NCBI RefSeq assembly: GCF_016920785.2
Contig: NW_024609880.1
Span: forward strand, 30,651,152 to 30,715,151
DNA from: Ixodes scapularis
Taxonomy: Eukaryota; Arthropoda; Arachnida; Ixodida; Ixodidae
Length of the DNA: 64,000 bases
Direction of reading: 5' to 3'
The position numbers were made by a program, and so were the translations under genes. Shown in pieces: positions 1 through 13,600 of this stretch. Positions within the stretch are counted from its first letter, which is position 1. Each line of letters begins with the position of its first letter. Below the pieces are notes generated by a model. That model worked only from the letters and a program-made list of their open reading frames with translations, ran no database searches and was not told where the DNA came from.

Positions 1-1381
1 CCACGTCGCCACTCTAAAAACGTACCTTATACTGACTTGCAGCAAGTCATAAGTGCTGCGAAAAGTTGTAGTCAGCAGTTTTGCATGTTCAATTCTCACT
101 TATAGGTTCAGTTCAGTTGTAAGTCAACAGCTTTGAACATTCAGTTGTAACTCATCGCGACTAAAGTCACTACGGCGCCATCCTGTCTCTCAAGTTCCGA
201 AAATATTTATTCGGAGTTTCTTGGCGTAGTCAGTCTGATTCTTTTAGTTGTTTTTCTCGTGTGTCTAAACGTCCCCAGCCTCTAGTGTAACAAATGACTG
301 GAAAGTACGACCTATTCTACATGACAGAAAGAGAAAACAATGGCGAGCAATTGTTCTCTAAAAGAGAATTCAATCCCGTGTCCTTCTCGCCAGTTGATCC
401 ATCTTCTGAGTTTAAACTTTGTGTTTTAAAATTTACTAAAACTCTCAAGACAAAAAAAAAATCCATTTCCTTCAGTATTTTGGTCGCATATTATAAAATG
501 GTGATACGGCAAATATATTTTTGGGTCGGTAAACCTCGGTGCAATTGTTTATGCACCGAGACTCATGGACTCCTACTGACGCCTGTGGGTATTGCGTAAC
601 TGTACGAGAGAAAAAAAAAAAAAAAACGCGGAGGCCGGGTGATGTATAATTACATTGTTCTCTCGGTCTTCAAGGCTTTGGCACCTCGCTTTCGCGTCTC
701 GCGTGTTCAACAAAATTACCCTCGCCAAAAAAAGAGCTATTTTACGTTGCAATTGCGACGCTTAACAAACCGACGGCGCGACGACAGCTCAGAAACTAAA
801 ATGCCCCAATCCACACTGTGAAAGTGGTTAAACAGCGAAGGGTATCACCTGCAACGATTGCCCATTGCACTAGTGACCCTTTGTATGGCAAACTTTACCA
901 GGTGGTGCTCCAGTCTTTGACGTCCGAGAGAATTTCCGGGTTATAAAAAGGGTGAACAACGAGTTGTCATAGCAACGAGGCCAACTTAACACTGCTACTT
1001 GAAATGTAGATGAAACTATTAACCCCCAATTGTACTCTAGGTGAACGCCAAAAGAACGGAGTATAGTGCAAGATCTGTTAAAATATTTCGAGCATTCTTG
1101 TAAACCAACAGGTCTCCTCTAAGATGTAATATTGTATAGCCGAAGGCCCTCTTTAATTCTCCAACTTTATTGTCCGTGTAGCGTTTATGCTTTCTAGCAC
1201 TAGAGTCTGGTGACATAAGCAAGCCCAAAAGGCTTGCAAAGACGGTGCGACCGGAAGTCGCTTGGGACGTAGGCAGAAGTTTGTGTTTGTAAACAACAAA
1301 AGGGTTTTTACCAAATGATTCACCAAAAAAAAAAAAAGTAAATGCACTGTACCAAAACTTTTTTTATATAAGAAAGGCTTC
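1..1381. other. Non-coding stretch, presumed integrin intron 7
   Basis: Open frames here are short and overlap on both strands. No integrin exon, RNA gene or recognised element was found. Short A-tracts occur near 611-626 and 1326-1337. Confidence 0.4.
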
Positions 1382-1590
1382 GTACGCTGCCGTTACTTGC
1401 CGCGGCAGCTTATGCAACTACAATCTTTACCGAGAAACACATGCGGGGAGCGCTACGTGCTTCACATTGTTAGCGGGGCTACTGACGTCAGTCCCCACTT
1501 CGTCCGCTGCCGTTGCTGCGGCAGCTTATGCAACCGCAATTTTTACCGAGAAACGCATGCGGGAAGTGCTATGCCCTTAACGTCTATCAC
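1382..1590. repeat. Two-copy tandem duplication in intron
   Basis: Positions 1382-1473 and 1502-1590 are similar copies, period about 120 bp. Both contain CGCTGCCGTT, GCGGCAGCTTATGCAAC and TACCGAGAAAC-CATGCGG. No coding potential is evident. It lies left of the last integrin exon seen, presumably in the next intron. Confidence 0.6.
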
Positions 1591-2469
1591 GTGGTTTTGA
1601 GTATCTTGACACTTGTTTTGCGGTTTTCCAATGAAAATAGTGTCAAACCCACTTGATAAGAGATAAGGCGCGCGCATAAGTTTTCTGTCGTCTATTTCAT
1701 CGACTACTGTTTCCGTCGACGGACACAAAAAAAAAAAAAAAAAACCCGACCAACGAGTCATATACAGCTTCGCTGTAAGACGTGCCCCTCACCTGCGCGG
1801 TCTTCGCCCTATAGATATGGAGACATCTGACATGCTAGAGCCACTGCTCGTACGTCGTACTAAGGACACGGTCTGCAGACATAATGACAGAACTTCCTGG
1901 GGACACCTTGTTCGAAGTACGCTGGCTTCGTACATACGAGGCATGCCTACAGACCGTTTTCTTTTTATCAACAATGTGACAGGACTTTCAAACGGGAAAG
2001 AAACGTGCCTCAGACAGTGCCTGCAGACTATCTTTTGTACGGCGTATTAGTCAGATTGCTCCATTATCGGCGCCCTTGAGACGCTATAATTACGTAAAAG
2101 AACCAATCACTGGACAAGAAACGAAAGGAAACATGTGCACCGATGTCGTGCTATTATTCTTCTTATTCACCACATTCGGTGGGAGTTGATACCACGAGGG
2201 CGCCACAGTATTTGGTGCCCCAGTAAACTTCCGGTAGTGTATTTATTTATTCTTCAGCAACGCACAGCGGTCGGTTAAGAAGAGTTTCCTTCAGAGAAGT
2301 TTCTGTAGTATGTTTGTAAGATCATTAGTGCATTGTACAAAGTAGTACAAATAACAAAAGGAGGAGAGACAAATGGAAAAGAAGAGGAAAACCGGAAGCG
2401 CGCAGGGGTCCGCCGATAGGGGGTGGTAGTGAGCTTGTTTGCAAACAAACATCGGTGAATAAGAATAAT

Positions 2470-2506
2470 AGAACGTCTACTCCAAGCTGACTCGAGTAGA
2501 CGTTCT
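2470..2506. repeat. Perfect 13-bp-stem hairpin in intron
   Basis: AGAACGTCTACTC at 2470-2482 and its exact complement GAGTAGACGTTCT at 2494-2506 flank an 11-nt spacer. No surrounding element was recognised. Confidence 0.6.
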
Positions 2507-2725
2507 CCTCTAGAAGAAGAACCCTCCAACAAGCGACGCCGAGGCGCAACCGCTTGCTCAAGGAGTCCATAAACATTCTTCAAATCCAATCTAATTAATA
2601 TTAATAACTTCATTTTTAATCGATTACAACGCGGGCAACTCAGGAAAGAAACGCGGAAGAATCAGCTTGACTAGTCCTCAAATCTCTACGATGGTCACCA
2701 ACAAGAAGATATTAGCACAACGCAC

Positions 2726-2812
2726 CTTGCAGACGATAGACTGCATGATGGCATCGAAGCCGCCCTCCGCGTTGTCCAGGTTTCCAGAGAGCGCTGCCGA
2801 AGAAACGGTCTC
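2726..2812 (-). CDS. Integrin beta exon 7: beta-I domain, EGGFDAIMQ block
   Basis: 87 nt, 29 codons, from CTCACCGCAG|GAG to TGCAAG|GTGCGT, phase 0 at both ends. It codes SGNLDNAEGGFDAIMQSIVC, the signature S-G-N-L-D-x-x-E-G-G-x-D-A-I-M-Q block that carries synergistic-metal-site residues in the family. The next expected exon (IGWR... segment) is not visible between 1 and 2725, so it should lie outside the window. Confidence 0.95.
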
Positions 2813-5800
2813 CTGCGGTGAGCGAGTTTGTACGGTAAAACCTCGGCCACGACGTTTTAGAGGCTCATCTCCAGCGCATGTGCATTTCTGCTGATCACGC
2901 TTTGCATCGGTCATTGCAAATCGAGGACAAACATTCAGTGAATGGTGAGACTCAGGAAACATTAGATTCTCGAGACATTTTTATACTATATCGAGCCGAA
3001 ATAAGTATAATGCCAAGCTAAATATGCACATTTTCACTGTATACAGGAATACCAAACAACGCTGACTTCCGCGAGACTAGGGTGCCTCAATGACCTCGCA
3101 CATGAAGGCAGCCTAGGCGAGACTCTTTAAAAAGTGTCTTAATTATTTTCGGTACGCGCATGTGCATGCCCGCCCATTCATTCCCCACTTTATTTTGTTG
3201 TTTTCATTTTGATGAGCGGTATAAAACCATCATTTTGTAGTCAGTGCTTGTACTCCGCAGTTTTCTTAAAGGGGTCATGAAACGATTTTTCTACTTCTTC
3301 CTTCTTAGCTTCAATCCTTACCTCAAATGCGAATTGTAAAATCACGTCGTCGTGACATTCTTTGGCATCGGTGCGATGACTCCTAGCTTCCACCGTGCTT
3401 TTTATGCACACCATAGAACTTGTCACTCCCCAGTGACGATAAGTTCTGTCAGGGCACTCATTGACCACGAACACGAATCCAAATATTCGTCCACGGATTG
3501 ATTGGTGACGAGCGAATACATCCAAGTTACGCAGTTCTGGTGTCCAATGCGTGAGCTGGGCTCGGCTGACGTGACGTTGACACCGCTGACGCGCTTTGGG
3601 AACCGCGGATGTATCATAGTGAAAAGGAAAAGGAGAGCTTTCGAGGGAAAGAAGGCACAAAATAGTCCGCTATATTTAAAAATGTTCGTACCGAAAAGCT
3701 GGCTTTTGACTTTCTACCCCCTTTCTTTTGGCCAACTAAACGATATGCGATTAGTAAAATCCGAATTTAAATTTATCCCAGCCCAAAAATTCGTTTCATG
3801 GCCGCTTAACTGTCAACCGAATTCTTAATCTAGTTGTCTTACGCGGTAAAAGTATCTTTAGGGTTAGTGAATGAAAAAGCACCTGGAGCACAAGACGTAA
3901 ATAAATAATGGGAAACTTATCGCGTCTCAAAGTCCAAAAACTTCCAACTGCGCATTTACAGCAACGAGCGCAAGGTGACGGGAGGTAATCATTCAAGCCC
4001 CTTCACGTTTAAACCTTCTCGTTTGTGTGTTCACATAACGACCATTATCAAAAAGGTCTACTTCGGGATGATGCTTCTTTTAAGGCATGAAATGCTTTTT
4101 ACGCTAACCCCCCCCTCTCAACATTTTGTCCGTCTGTCCGTTCGCGCATCTCCCGCTAAGTTTAGCGGGAAAATTTACATCACAAGAACACACGAATTCA
4201 GTTTCTCAGCAAACTTTAGCAGAAAACTTGTTGTCGCGACTTGACGTTACAGACATCCAGACAAATTCAGTTTCCCCGCTAAATTTAGGGGAAAAATTGG
4301 CGTCATGTGCCCTATACGCCAACTCAGTTTCCTCACTAAATTTTGCGGGGGGAAATTGGCGTCACGTGACCTGTAAAAGCCTTCAGTTTTCCCGCTTAAC
4401 TTAGCGGGAAAATACACGTCACGCGACACACCAATTCCCGCACCAAATCCCTCTAATGCACTAGAGAACTCTAAAGGTAAAGGTCCTGCCATTTTTTTCT
4501 TTCTGACTAAATATATGATTTCTTTTTCGTTGCGCTGACATTGGGGAACTCACAGTGAATAGACTGCTGTTTGTCGTCAGGGGCAGCTGATGGTGAAAAC
4601 CGTACGGTGGCGCACACTGGGTGTCGTGGCATGGGTTCTGAAGCCTGCATACAGGTAAGAAGGAGCTCACCTACACACCATATCTTGGAAAAAGCAGGCT
4701 TTCACATCCGGTGACTCACATCGTAATACAGTCAGTTCCATGAATGGAATCGAGCAGCAGAGTTTGATATGGCAAGGTGCGAAGTCTCATAAAAATATCC
4801 GCAATGTGAGGTTAAAGTGTAATCCTAACGAAGTAAAGACAAAAAAATATATCAGATGCAACAACTTAATTGATAAGGACAGATTATGTTTTTCTGGTGC
4901 ACGCGGGCTGAGGGACGAACACCATTCTCCGACGACGGATACCATAGATGTGTATTGATTGATTAGTTTTATTTAATCAGCCTAGCATGTGGGTAGCTTG
5001 ACGTTTGCTAAACATATTATTCGGTGTAAAAGATTATGTCTGAATGCAAGATACAGAAATAAAACGACCATATATTTAAAGAATACGATGGCCTCTGATG
5101 AAATCAACTCTTAACAAAAAATACAGTAGTAAAACAAAGTTAAAACTATGTCGTGCACAATTGTAATTGTAGCATTTTATATAGCTGACGGCATAGCAAA
5201 TCGTCCACGAATTTAAAAAAAAAAAAAAATTTGTTTTCACGCTTTTTTTTTAAGTTCTCGATCTGCGACGGTAGAAGCAAACACCTTAATCAACTCACAA
5301 TTAAAAAAGTCACTCGAACTTTTAATATGTTTTCTCTTTCGCTGTAAAAAGAGTAAACGTTGGCCTACAACTTTGGCGCGGGCATCTTAGGATGCGCGAA
5401 TCCGCCTGGGACGTTTGCTTCTCCCTTTCTACGTGTGCATTGCGGGAAAGCAAAAAAAGAAAGGCCGTAATTCGCAGACATAAACAGGTTTCAGCGGATT
5501 AACAAACAAATAAAGTCGTATACTGTAAAAGAAATACACAAAGGTGAAAATAAATCCTAACTATTTTATTACCATGCACAGCTACTAAAAACGCCTACTA
5601 CTTTTTTTTAGTGTGTGTGTGTTTGTTTGTGCTTCTATAAATGTGAATATGTCACCGAACACCAAGATCCCAGAAAACGAATGGATGGATGGAGGGTAAT
5701 GGCTATACCCTTTGTAACGGGCGGCAGCTTGCGCCACCTAGCCTATCATTTCGTCATCATTTTTTTTAAATTTGTATAAATTTTTTGCATTTTGGTATTT

Positions 5801-6720
5801 AACAGAAAATAAAAACTGTCTTTATTTTTTTCTTTTTCATTGTGCAACGAAACAAACGTAAAGCTTTTCTCGTTCACTTGTTCTTTACTTTTTTTGCATT
5901 GAATTCACGAAGCGATAGTGCTGAAAAGAGCGCGAACTGTCGTTCCAAAACAAAATCACATATTTAAAAAAAACTAAAAAAAAAACGCGTGAGTGTTTTA
6001 CCTTGCCGGTGTCGTGTCCACGTAGGGCATGACCACCTTGTCGATGAACGAGCCGAATCCCAGTCGGAAGTTCCGCGTAACATTGAGCATACTGGCCACT
6101 GCGGAAAAAACCCCGCACCCCATCGTCCCTGGTCTGTCGAGGCAATCAAGGAACCATGCGTGTACTTTAAAGCAACGCCTTCGCGACAATCGCGACGACA
6201 GGCGAGGAATTGTCTAGGTCAAGTTTGTTTAGTAAATAATATTACAGTCACAAGTTTGCCTGCTTCTTCGAAGCATTCTATCAGTTATACATAATCCTGA
6301 GGCGCGAAAGCATTTGTTGCCCCTCGACGAGGTCAGTTCTACTCAATAACTACACCGCCACACACACAAACAGAATATATATATATATATATAGTGTGTG
6401 TGTGTGTTTCCATATTTCCATAGTATTTGCTGCTTTGGTATCGGGATATATTACAACTTTTAAGCGAGAATCTAGTTGAGTAGATACCCGCTAAACGGTA
6501 AGCATTTTTCGAATTAACTTCTTCTATTTTCCGGCCGTTTTTTCTTTGATTGAAAGAAAAGGAGAACGAAGTGTTCTTACTGTGACTGACGAAGAGCCTA
6601 CCAGGCCCGAAACGTTTCAAGCTCACTTTTTTGGCGACCTCCTCGACCAACTCTATTAAGGGCCAAATATTTCTGTGAACATATTTCTCTCGAGTGCCGT
6701 CTTTTTTCTCAGGTGCTGTT

Positions 6721-6816
<96 letters not shown>

Positions 6817-7552
6817 CAGGGTGAAACAAGGAGACGGCAGGCTCTTTAAATCGACCGAAAAATTCGGTTTCTTAGCCTATCGCGCTACGACTTTGTGCAG
6901 CGTTGCCCACAGATATGGTGCACTTTTTTTTTTTTTTTTTTTGTAAAATTTGCAAAGAGCGAATTTACCTGAGGAAAAAGTAAAGAGAGAAAAAGGATTA
7001 GCTCCTAGGGAAACGCAGCGACGCCTCCGGTCTGCAAACAAAACGGCGCCGTTTCACACGAGAGACAAGAGATGGCGCAATCGGTCGCGACGCCAACTGC
7101 CGACAACGAACGAGCAGACGACGGCGAGAGCCGGCGTCTTTAGCAGACAAGGAACTACAGTTCCTTGTTGTTACCGCGCCTGTCTTTTTTGTTTCTGCGA
7201 CTGTCGCCGCCTGCGGAACGCGCTCCGCTTTTGAGTCGAAAAGACCGTCTGCTAAAAAGGCTGCTCTCGGCGCCGTATGCTCGTTCGTTGGCGGCGTTTG
7301 TTGCGCCATCTCTTGTCTCCCATGCGAAACGGCGCTGTGTTGTTTGCAGACCGGAGGTGTCGCTGCGTTTCCATAGGAGCTAAGCCTTTTTCTTTCTTTA
7401 CTTTTTCCTCAACTAAGTTCACTCTTTGCAAATATTACAAAAAAAAATACACCACCTGTGGACAACGCTGCACAAAGTCGTAGCGCGATAGGTAAAGAAA
7501 CCGAATTTTCCGGTCGGTTTAAAAAGCCTGCCGTCTCCTTGTTTCACCCTGT

Positions 7553-7639
<87 letters not shown>

Positions 7640-10600
7640 TATAGGAACAGCACCTGGGATAAAAAGAAGGCACTCGAGAGAAATAAGTTCACAAAATATT
7701 TGCCCTTATAGGAGATGGTCGTCCGAGGTCGCCAAAAAAGTGATCTGCAGATACATTTCGAGCCTGGTAGGCTCTTCGTCAGTCAAAACGAGAACACTTC
7801 GTTTTCCTTTTCTTTCAATCAATGTAAAAACGGCCGAAAAGAAGTAATTGGAAAAATGCTTACCGTTTAGTGGGTATCGACTCAACTAATTTCTCGCTTA
7901 AAAGTTTAATATATACCGATAAAAAAGCCGCAAATAGTATTGAAGTGATTAAATATAATATTATTAACGCCATTATTATCACAAAACCAGTTTTTGGGAC
8001 ATGTGGTTGGACATAAGCCAACTATACCTGGTGTCATGTGAAGCCAATGAGAGGCCCAATGTTAAGCGTTTGCTCGTGTCACATTAAACGACGAAGCGAG
8101 AAAAAGAAAAGCAACAGTGCGGCACCGATTAGAAAATCTGAATTAAATGTCCATAAAAAAAAGAAGGCAATGACCCTTTCGATCTGTTAAGGCCCTTCGG
8201 TTATAAAGTATTAAATTTATAACTAAATTCCGATTCTTTATTTTTTCGATCTCTGGTGGTTTGAAAGCCCCCCTGCAGTATAATAAAATTAAAATCCGAA
8301 AGTCCGTTATGTCCCGCGGAGTTTAAGTGACGAGAAACAGGTCCGCCAACGTGTTTACGTATGTGACTTTTGTGTACATTCATGCGTTTTCTTATGCTTG
8401 TTTTAGTTTCTCCTATGTATTCAATTAGAAATTTTTTGCATTGAATCAAATAAATAACATTTTCCGAACCCGCCGACGTGAACCGTAAGTTTTCCCGGGC
8501 CAACCGCGCATCTGTACAGGATAAAACTATGAAGAACTCGTCACATCCTCGCAAGACCGCCATTTCCCTTGTGCAGCTTTTCACTGCACGAGCACAGCTC
8601 TTTCCCCTCCTAGCTGTCGTTTTTCCCCTTGACCTATAATTTTACTCTAATCCAGGTGTCTGCACGACCAATTACGCTCTCTACGCCCTCGCGTCCCAAC
8701 GCGAACCCAACCACAGCCGAGAGCCGTGCTGTATCCGGCGGCAGCGCAAAGTGCGCGATAGCCGCCGCTCCTCCGGAGGCGGAGGAAACGAAATGTGCGA
8801 GTAACTCCCGCCGCGAGGTTCGATATGGCGGTGTGAGGATCCGGAACCAACTGTGCGCACAATTAAACGGAATCAACCTCACGACTCTACAGCCAGAAAA
8901 GCACGGGTCATACCCATCGCGTGAGGCTGGACTCCACGGAGCATTACACACACACAGAGCTGATAAAGTGAAAACGGAAACTCTGGATTTCTAGATTTCG
9001 ATGTCTACGCATTAGACATCACGTACCCGGCAACGTTTAGGGTGCTTAGCTTCTAAGTGTAGCCTCTGGCCACAAGGTACTCGTTCAAAGCGATCTTGGT
9101 CGGAACCACAAGAGTGCATCCGTACCTTGAAACGCTGTCAACTAACGAAGCTCAAAACCGCGCTGACAGCTCAAGCAAGGCCAACTGGGAGCTAGCATGA
9201 GGTCAAACCGAGACGCAAGGCTCCTCCCGGACAAAATCCAATGCGGGAATAAGTTCCAAACACAGTCCATGCAACCGTCATCCGCAATGGGTGCGTTCTC
9301 CACCCGGAGCGATGCCTCTCTAACGCGTCCGATCAATAACAAGGGTTCCAAAACATTAAATCGATACGCGAGCAAAGACGGTTAGGCGTATTACATTCTC
9401 GAACCATGAGTTGGCACCTTTCCCAACAGACGTGACCGACCGGAGGCGTAGGTGGGGTGACGTCCGGCGCTACAGGCCTCGAGACGTGCGGTAATTTCGA
9501 CTCACACAGCGCTCTTGGGCAAGCAGGATCAACCTGCCAGCATCCAACGGTGCGCTGAACAGCAAATACTCATGGCGCTTCTCGCGACGGGGGATAAGTA
9601 AATTCCTGACATGCTGGGAAAAAGGGTTAATCCCTAAAGACAATGCCAAAGGTCCGCGCCTCCTCGCCAGGCAGGCGATCATGTCAGCACCTTCGTGCGG
9701 CGTTCCCGCCACGATGACCCTCCAAAAGAGCGGGAAACAGTGTCCCAATTCAACCGGAAACAGGTAAGGAATCGGAATGCCAGCCTGATCGAAAATCAGG
9801 CCCCACGTTGCGGAGAAGGCGAGGGAAGCAGCATCTGGAAAGTCGGAATCTTGGTGTTCAACCAAGATTCCGACTTTCCGGATACCCTCGCCTTGTTTTC
9901 GCGGCGATAGACTTTCCTCGTGTGAGGGCTTCGGGCTTCACGATAGTGTACATACCGTACATACAGTTCCGGCAGCAGTGGCCCGTCGACAACAAAACCC
10001 AACAGCAAACCAGCTTACCCGTTCTCAGTATCCGTGTGTACCCATTGGAATATAGAAGGAATTTGATAACCACAATGGGTTTTGTTGTTGGGTGTTTCCA
10101 TGTCAGTTAATACAGTGATGGTCGGGGTGATATTTTGTATACTTCTGTATAATATACACTACATGAAAGTCATGTCCTTGGGAGAAGCACTTTGCTATGC
10201 ATAGGGAATGATTCACGAAACGCGGGCCAAATCGTTGATGTGAAAAGTACGCATCGCACAGAAGAAGTTTTGATGTAATATTAGATCCTGCCAAAGGGCA
10301 AATTTAGGAAAAGATACGTTCTTGATATAATTAGGTCAATAGTTACTTTTAGTAATTACCTTCATAATTAAAAAATTTAAAAGTACCATTTTAATTACAA
10401 GCATGTGGGCATAATTGAAATATTATAAATCTGCTTACGTTATAGAGATATAAGGAATACCCAGCGTATTACGGCGCTCCGTATAATACAGTCATATCAA
10501 ACGCGTTTGAAAAAAAAAAAAAAAAAAGGAAAGGGGGAGGGGGAAACGCAAGAAAAAACAAATATAGAACTATGCTAGGGACAGCATGCCTTTCTATGCC

Positions 10601-13600
10601 CTTTAATACAGAAGCACCACCGTACAGCCTTTGTCGGTTGTAAAAAAAATGTCTCCTTGCAGTCGATGTCCTGCGGCAAAGCCCAATAACAATGACAAGC
10701 TAGCTCAATTTCAGTGAAGGTATGTTGTCATTTCCCTTTCAAGGATGTCATATCATAGGTTACTCAATCTTTAGCTTTTACCCTCACAAGTTAGTTCAAG
10801 TCACTGTAAACGGTTAAGCAAAGTACTAAGAAATAAAAATATGAGTATTTTAAATATTGATGTTGAATTTTGCCACATTTAGAAAAATGAGCTGCGTTTG
10901 TGCATTAACAACAGAACTACAATAATGGCTAGGCATATTTTTCTTATATATTCATAAAATACACTTAAATAATTTAATGCTTATATCATTTTCGTCGTTT
11001 TATATGAAGTAGTTTGTTGGTAAATAATTTGTGAATATGTCTGAATGTGTCTCTAAAACATGTTTATTTGACGTGCTTCGTAATTTGTTTTACATGGAAA
11101 TCCTTTATTGTGATTTTTATTATTTTGTGCACATGTCTTAACCCTTTAATAAAATTATTGGAAACAATTATTACGACGTGCATGCTTCGGTGTGTAATTG
11201 AGAGCTATGCAAACTACCAAAGCGAAACCTTGGCAGTCTCCAAGCCTCGAGCTTGGAAATTTTATATCCCAAGAAGAACATTTTCTACGGCGTTCGCATA
11301 TAGCTGAACGCTCCTCGCAAGAACATGGGTTTAACATATATTTTTACATAAATATAAAAAAAAATATTGAGCCGGACCATCATGGCACGGTAAGACGTGG
11401 GAAAATCCTGCTTCATAAGAAAGAACCATCTTAAATGTTGCTTTCAAGTCCCAAAAAATATCACGAAACTAGTACCTGGAAGTGTTCGAAACGTAAACTT
11501 GACGTTAAATACTAGTATATTTTCCTCTGTTGTTGCGACTAACATATACTGTTGTTGATGTTTCGTTAAAACCGGTTGGGTCCAAAAAAATTTTTTCCTT
11601 GTTCGTTCTTGCGTTTTGTTTGTAGGAAATTAGTTAAGGTTACATCCGGCCATTGTGGCCAGATATAAATTAAGCAAAGCTAATCGCCTTCTGGACATCT
11701 TTTCCTGACGTGTTTCCCAAGCCAGAGACGAAAAAGAATGTATTCTAATGCCCCCGAAAGAAAAGAAAAAACACTCAAACTTACCCATGTCGTCTGCAAG
11801 CTCTGCCACCTTGTCCCTGTGGTCCTTCATGGAATGGGTGAGGTCCATCAGGTAGTACAGGTCCACGGGGTAGTCATCCGCTTGGCGGTATCGGACCGTG
11901 AACGTCTGCAGAGCTCCTGCAAACCAAGTTAGGCGTGTTACGCGTAGTACAGTCTCCAACTATACGACAGACCCATTCGCCGAAGCCGTTTCTGCGGCGG
12001 TGCTAAGCACAGTTCGACCACAGACACTGTGGTTTCGGGGAGAGACTAGAAGAAAGGTTCGTTCATTTCCTCAGCCGAACCAATGTGGGTTGGGCCAAAG
12101 CGAATTCAGCCAATACCTCTAGAAGACAAAGCGGCAGACTAACGTGTATGCCGCTTCGCGGCGTGCCTCGTCGAGCGTCAGTGTGTTTGACGCTGAGGTC
12201 AGGTCGGAGTATTCACGAACGATGACGTCCCACGCGCGCCGGCCTTGTCTTGTGGGCAGTATTGATCCAGCACAGCCGCCGGAAACGGTCTCGTCGAGCG
12301 GGCCTTCTATATCGTTGAGGACAGTACTGTGCATACAAAAGATCCCCCGTTCCAGTTTCACCAGCACTCCGTACCTTGTCTCAGAGCCAAGTGCACCTTG
12401 CCGGGCTGGAGCTGCACGTCGGAACCTGCCTTGTCCAGGGGCTGCGAAGGGCCAGACACAGTGTGAGGATTCCTAAACATGTTGTGTATACAGCGGGACT
12501 CTGTCAGACTTGAAGCTCTATTATTAAAACTACTAGTGTGGGGGAAAGTAACCATTTAGGGCTGTAATTAAAGTGATAAAATTTGATGGCCCACCAATAC
12601 CCTTTCAAAGTAAAATGAAAAAAAGAGAAAGTGCAAAAGTGACAATGTCGTGTTCGCGTTAAGAGTATTGAGAAGTGTTTCCCCTCTTCTCCTCTTAAAC
12701 GACATGAGATGCAACACTCCATCCAAACCTTTGCTAGGTCCATGGTTGGTATAAATTTTATTGTCTCTCGACTCGTCAACATGACTGAGACCAAAAATTT
12801 GCTTTCCAAAAATCTAGCCTGGATCTGACTTTCTTAAAAAAATTTGAAGGAATGACAAAAAAAGTATGGCGAGCTGTTCACGCTCATATTGTCCTTAATA
12901 CACTACTTGTTTTCAGAATGTCGGTAAAACAGGCTCAGCATTCGCAAAAATCACATCCCGGTGTGAAAACATCACACCCCTCACCAGGGCGAGCGCTAAA
13001 ATTTGCACTAGTCAGAAAAACAGCTTATATTTCTAAAAGTTGTATAGGCCTCGGCTAACATAGTCAAAGCCGAATTTTTTGTATGGAGGCTTATATAGCA
13101 GGAATACAGTGTCGCGAAGCTGTGCTCCCACGCATGCTTGGTTTATCTTTACTTTATGCTTTAATCTTCTCCGAGAGTTCGAGGGTTCGCTCGTCTCCAC
13201 GGCACGGCTCATGATTTCTGCCGGAGTCGGGAGGCACCAAAGTGGGGCGAACGTGAACGCTGTAGCTGTATACTTAGTTTATAGAACCCCCTTAAAAGGG
13301 GTTCTATAAACTATAAAGGGGGTTCTATAAACGGAGCAAAGCCACCTCCGCTTCGGAGGTGGCTTTGCTCCGTGGATATACCTTCTCTGTCTTCGAATGC
13401 ACTTTCTATTGGGTCATTCCATGCCAAAGGAGACGCGGCGATTTTTGCATGTCGCATGGCTGGGATATGTACGAAAACATTAATTTGTATAAAGAAGCCT
13501 CAGAACTCCAAGAAAAGTATTTTCTGGAAAAAAGACGTTTTATTTTGGCTGATATCGTGCTCTAAATTTCTGGAATTTGCATAAAACCCGCGTAGTTAAG

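Larger units (their letters stand above)
6431..7915. repeat. 1.5-kb palindrome: two inverted Penelope-type terminal repeats around (TA)n and a foldback MITE
   Basis: Positions 6431-6720 on the plus strand match 7643-7915 on the minus strand along nearly their whole length (TTTTAAGCGAGAA, CTAAACGGTAAGCATTTTTC, TTTTTTGGCGACCTC, CTCGAGTGCC, CAGGTGCTGTTCCTA). Inside each arm come a (TA)n tract and then the arms of an inner foldback element. A Penelope endonuclease remnant lies just to the right on the minus strand, so the arms are read as its terminal repeats. Confidence 0.75.

Noticed and set aside
1..2725. Search for the next integrin exon (IGWR segment)
   Set aside because: No matching codons with suitable splice sites on the minus strand; the exon is taken to be outside the window.
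6713..6946. Open frame with a long YIYIYI stretch (also near 7458-7847)
   Set aside because: It is a translation of the (TA)n microsatellite and has no independent support.
9470..9865. 131-codon minus-strand frame
   Set aside because: No family resemblance; it overlaps a hairpin and frames on the other strand; no splice context.
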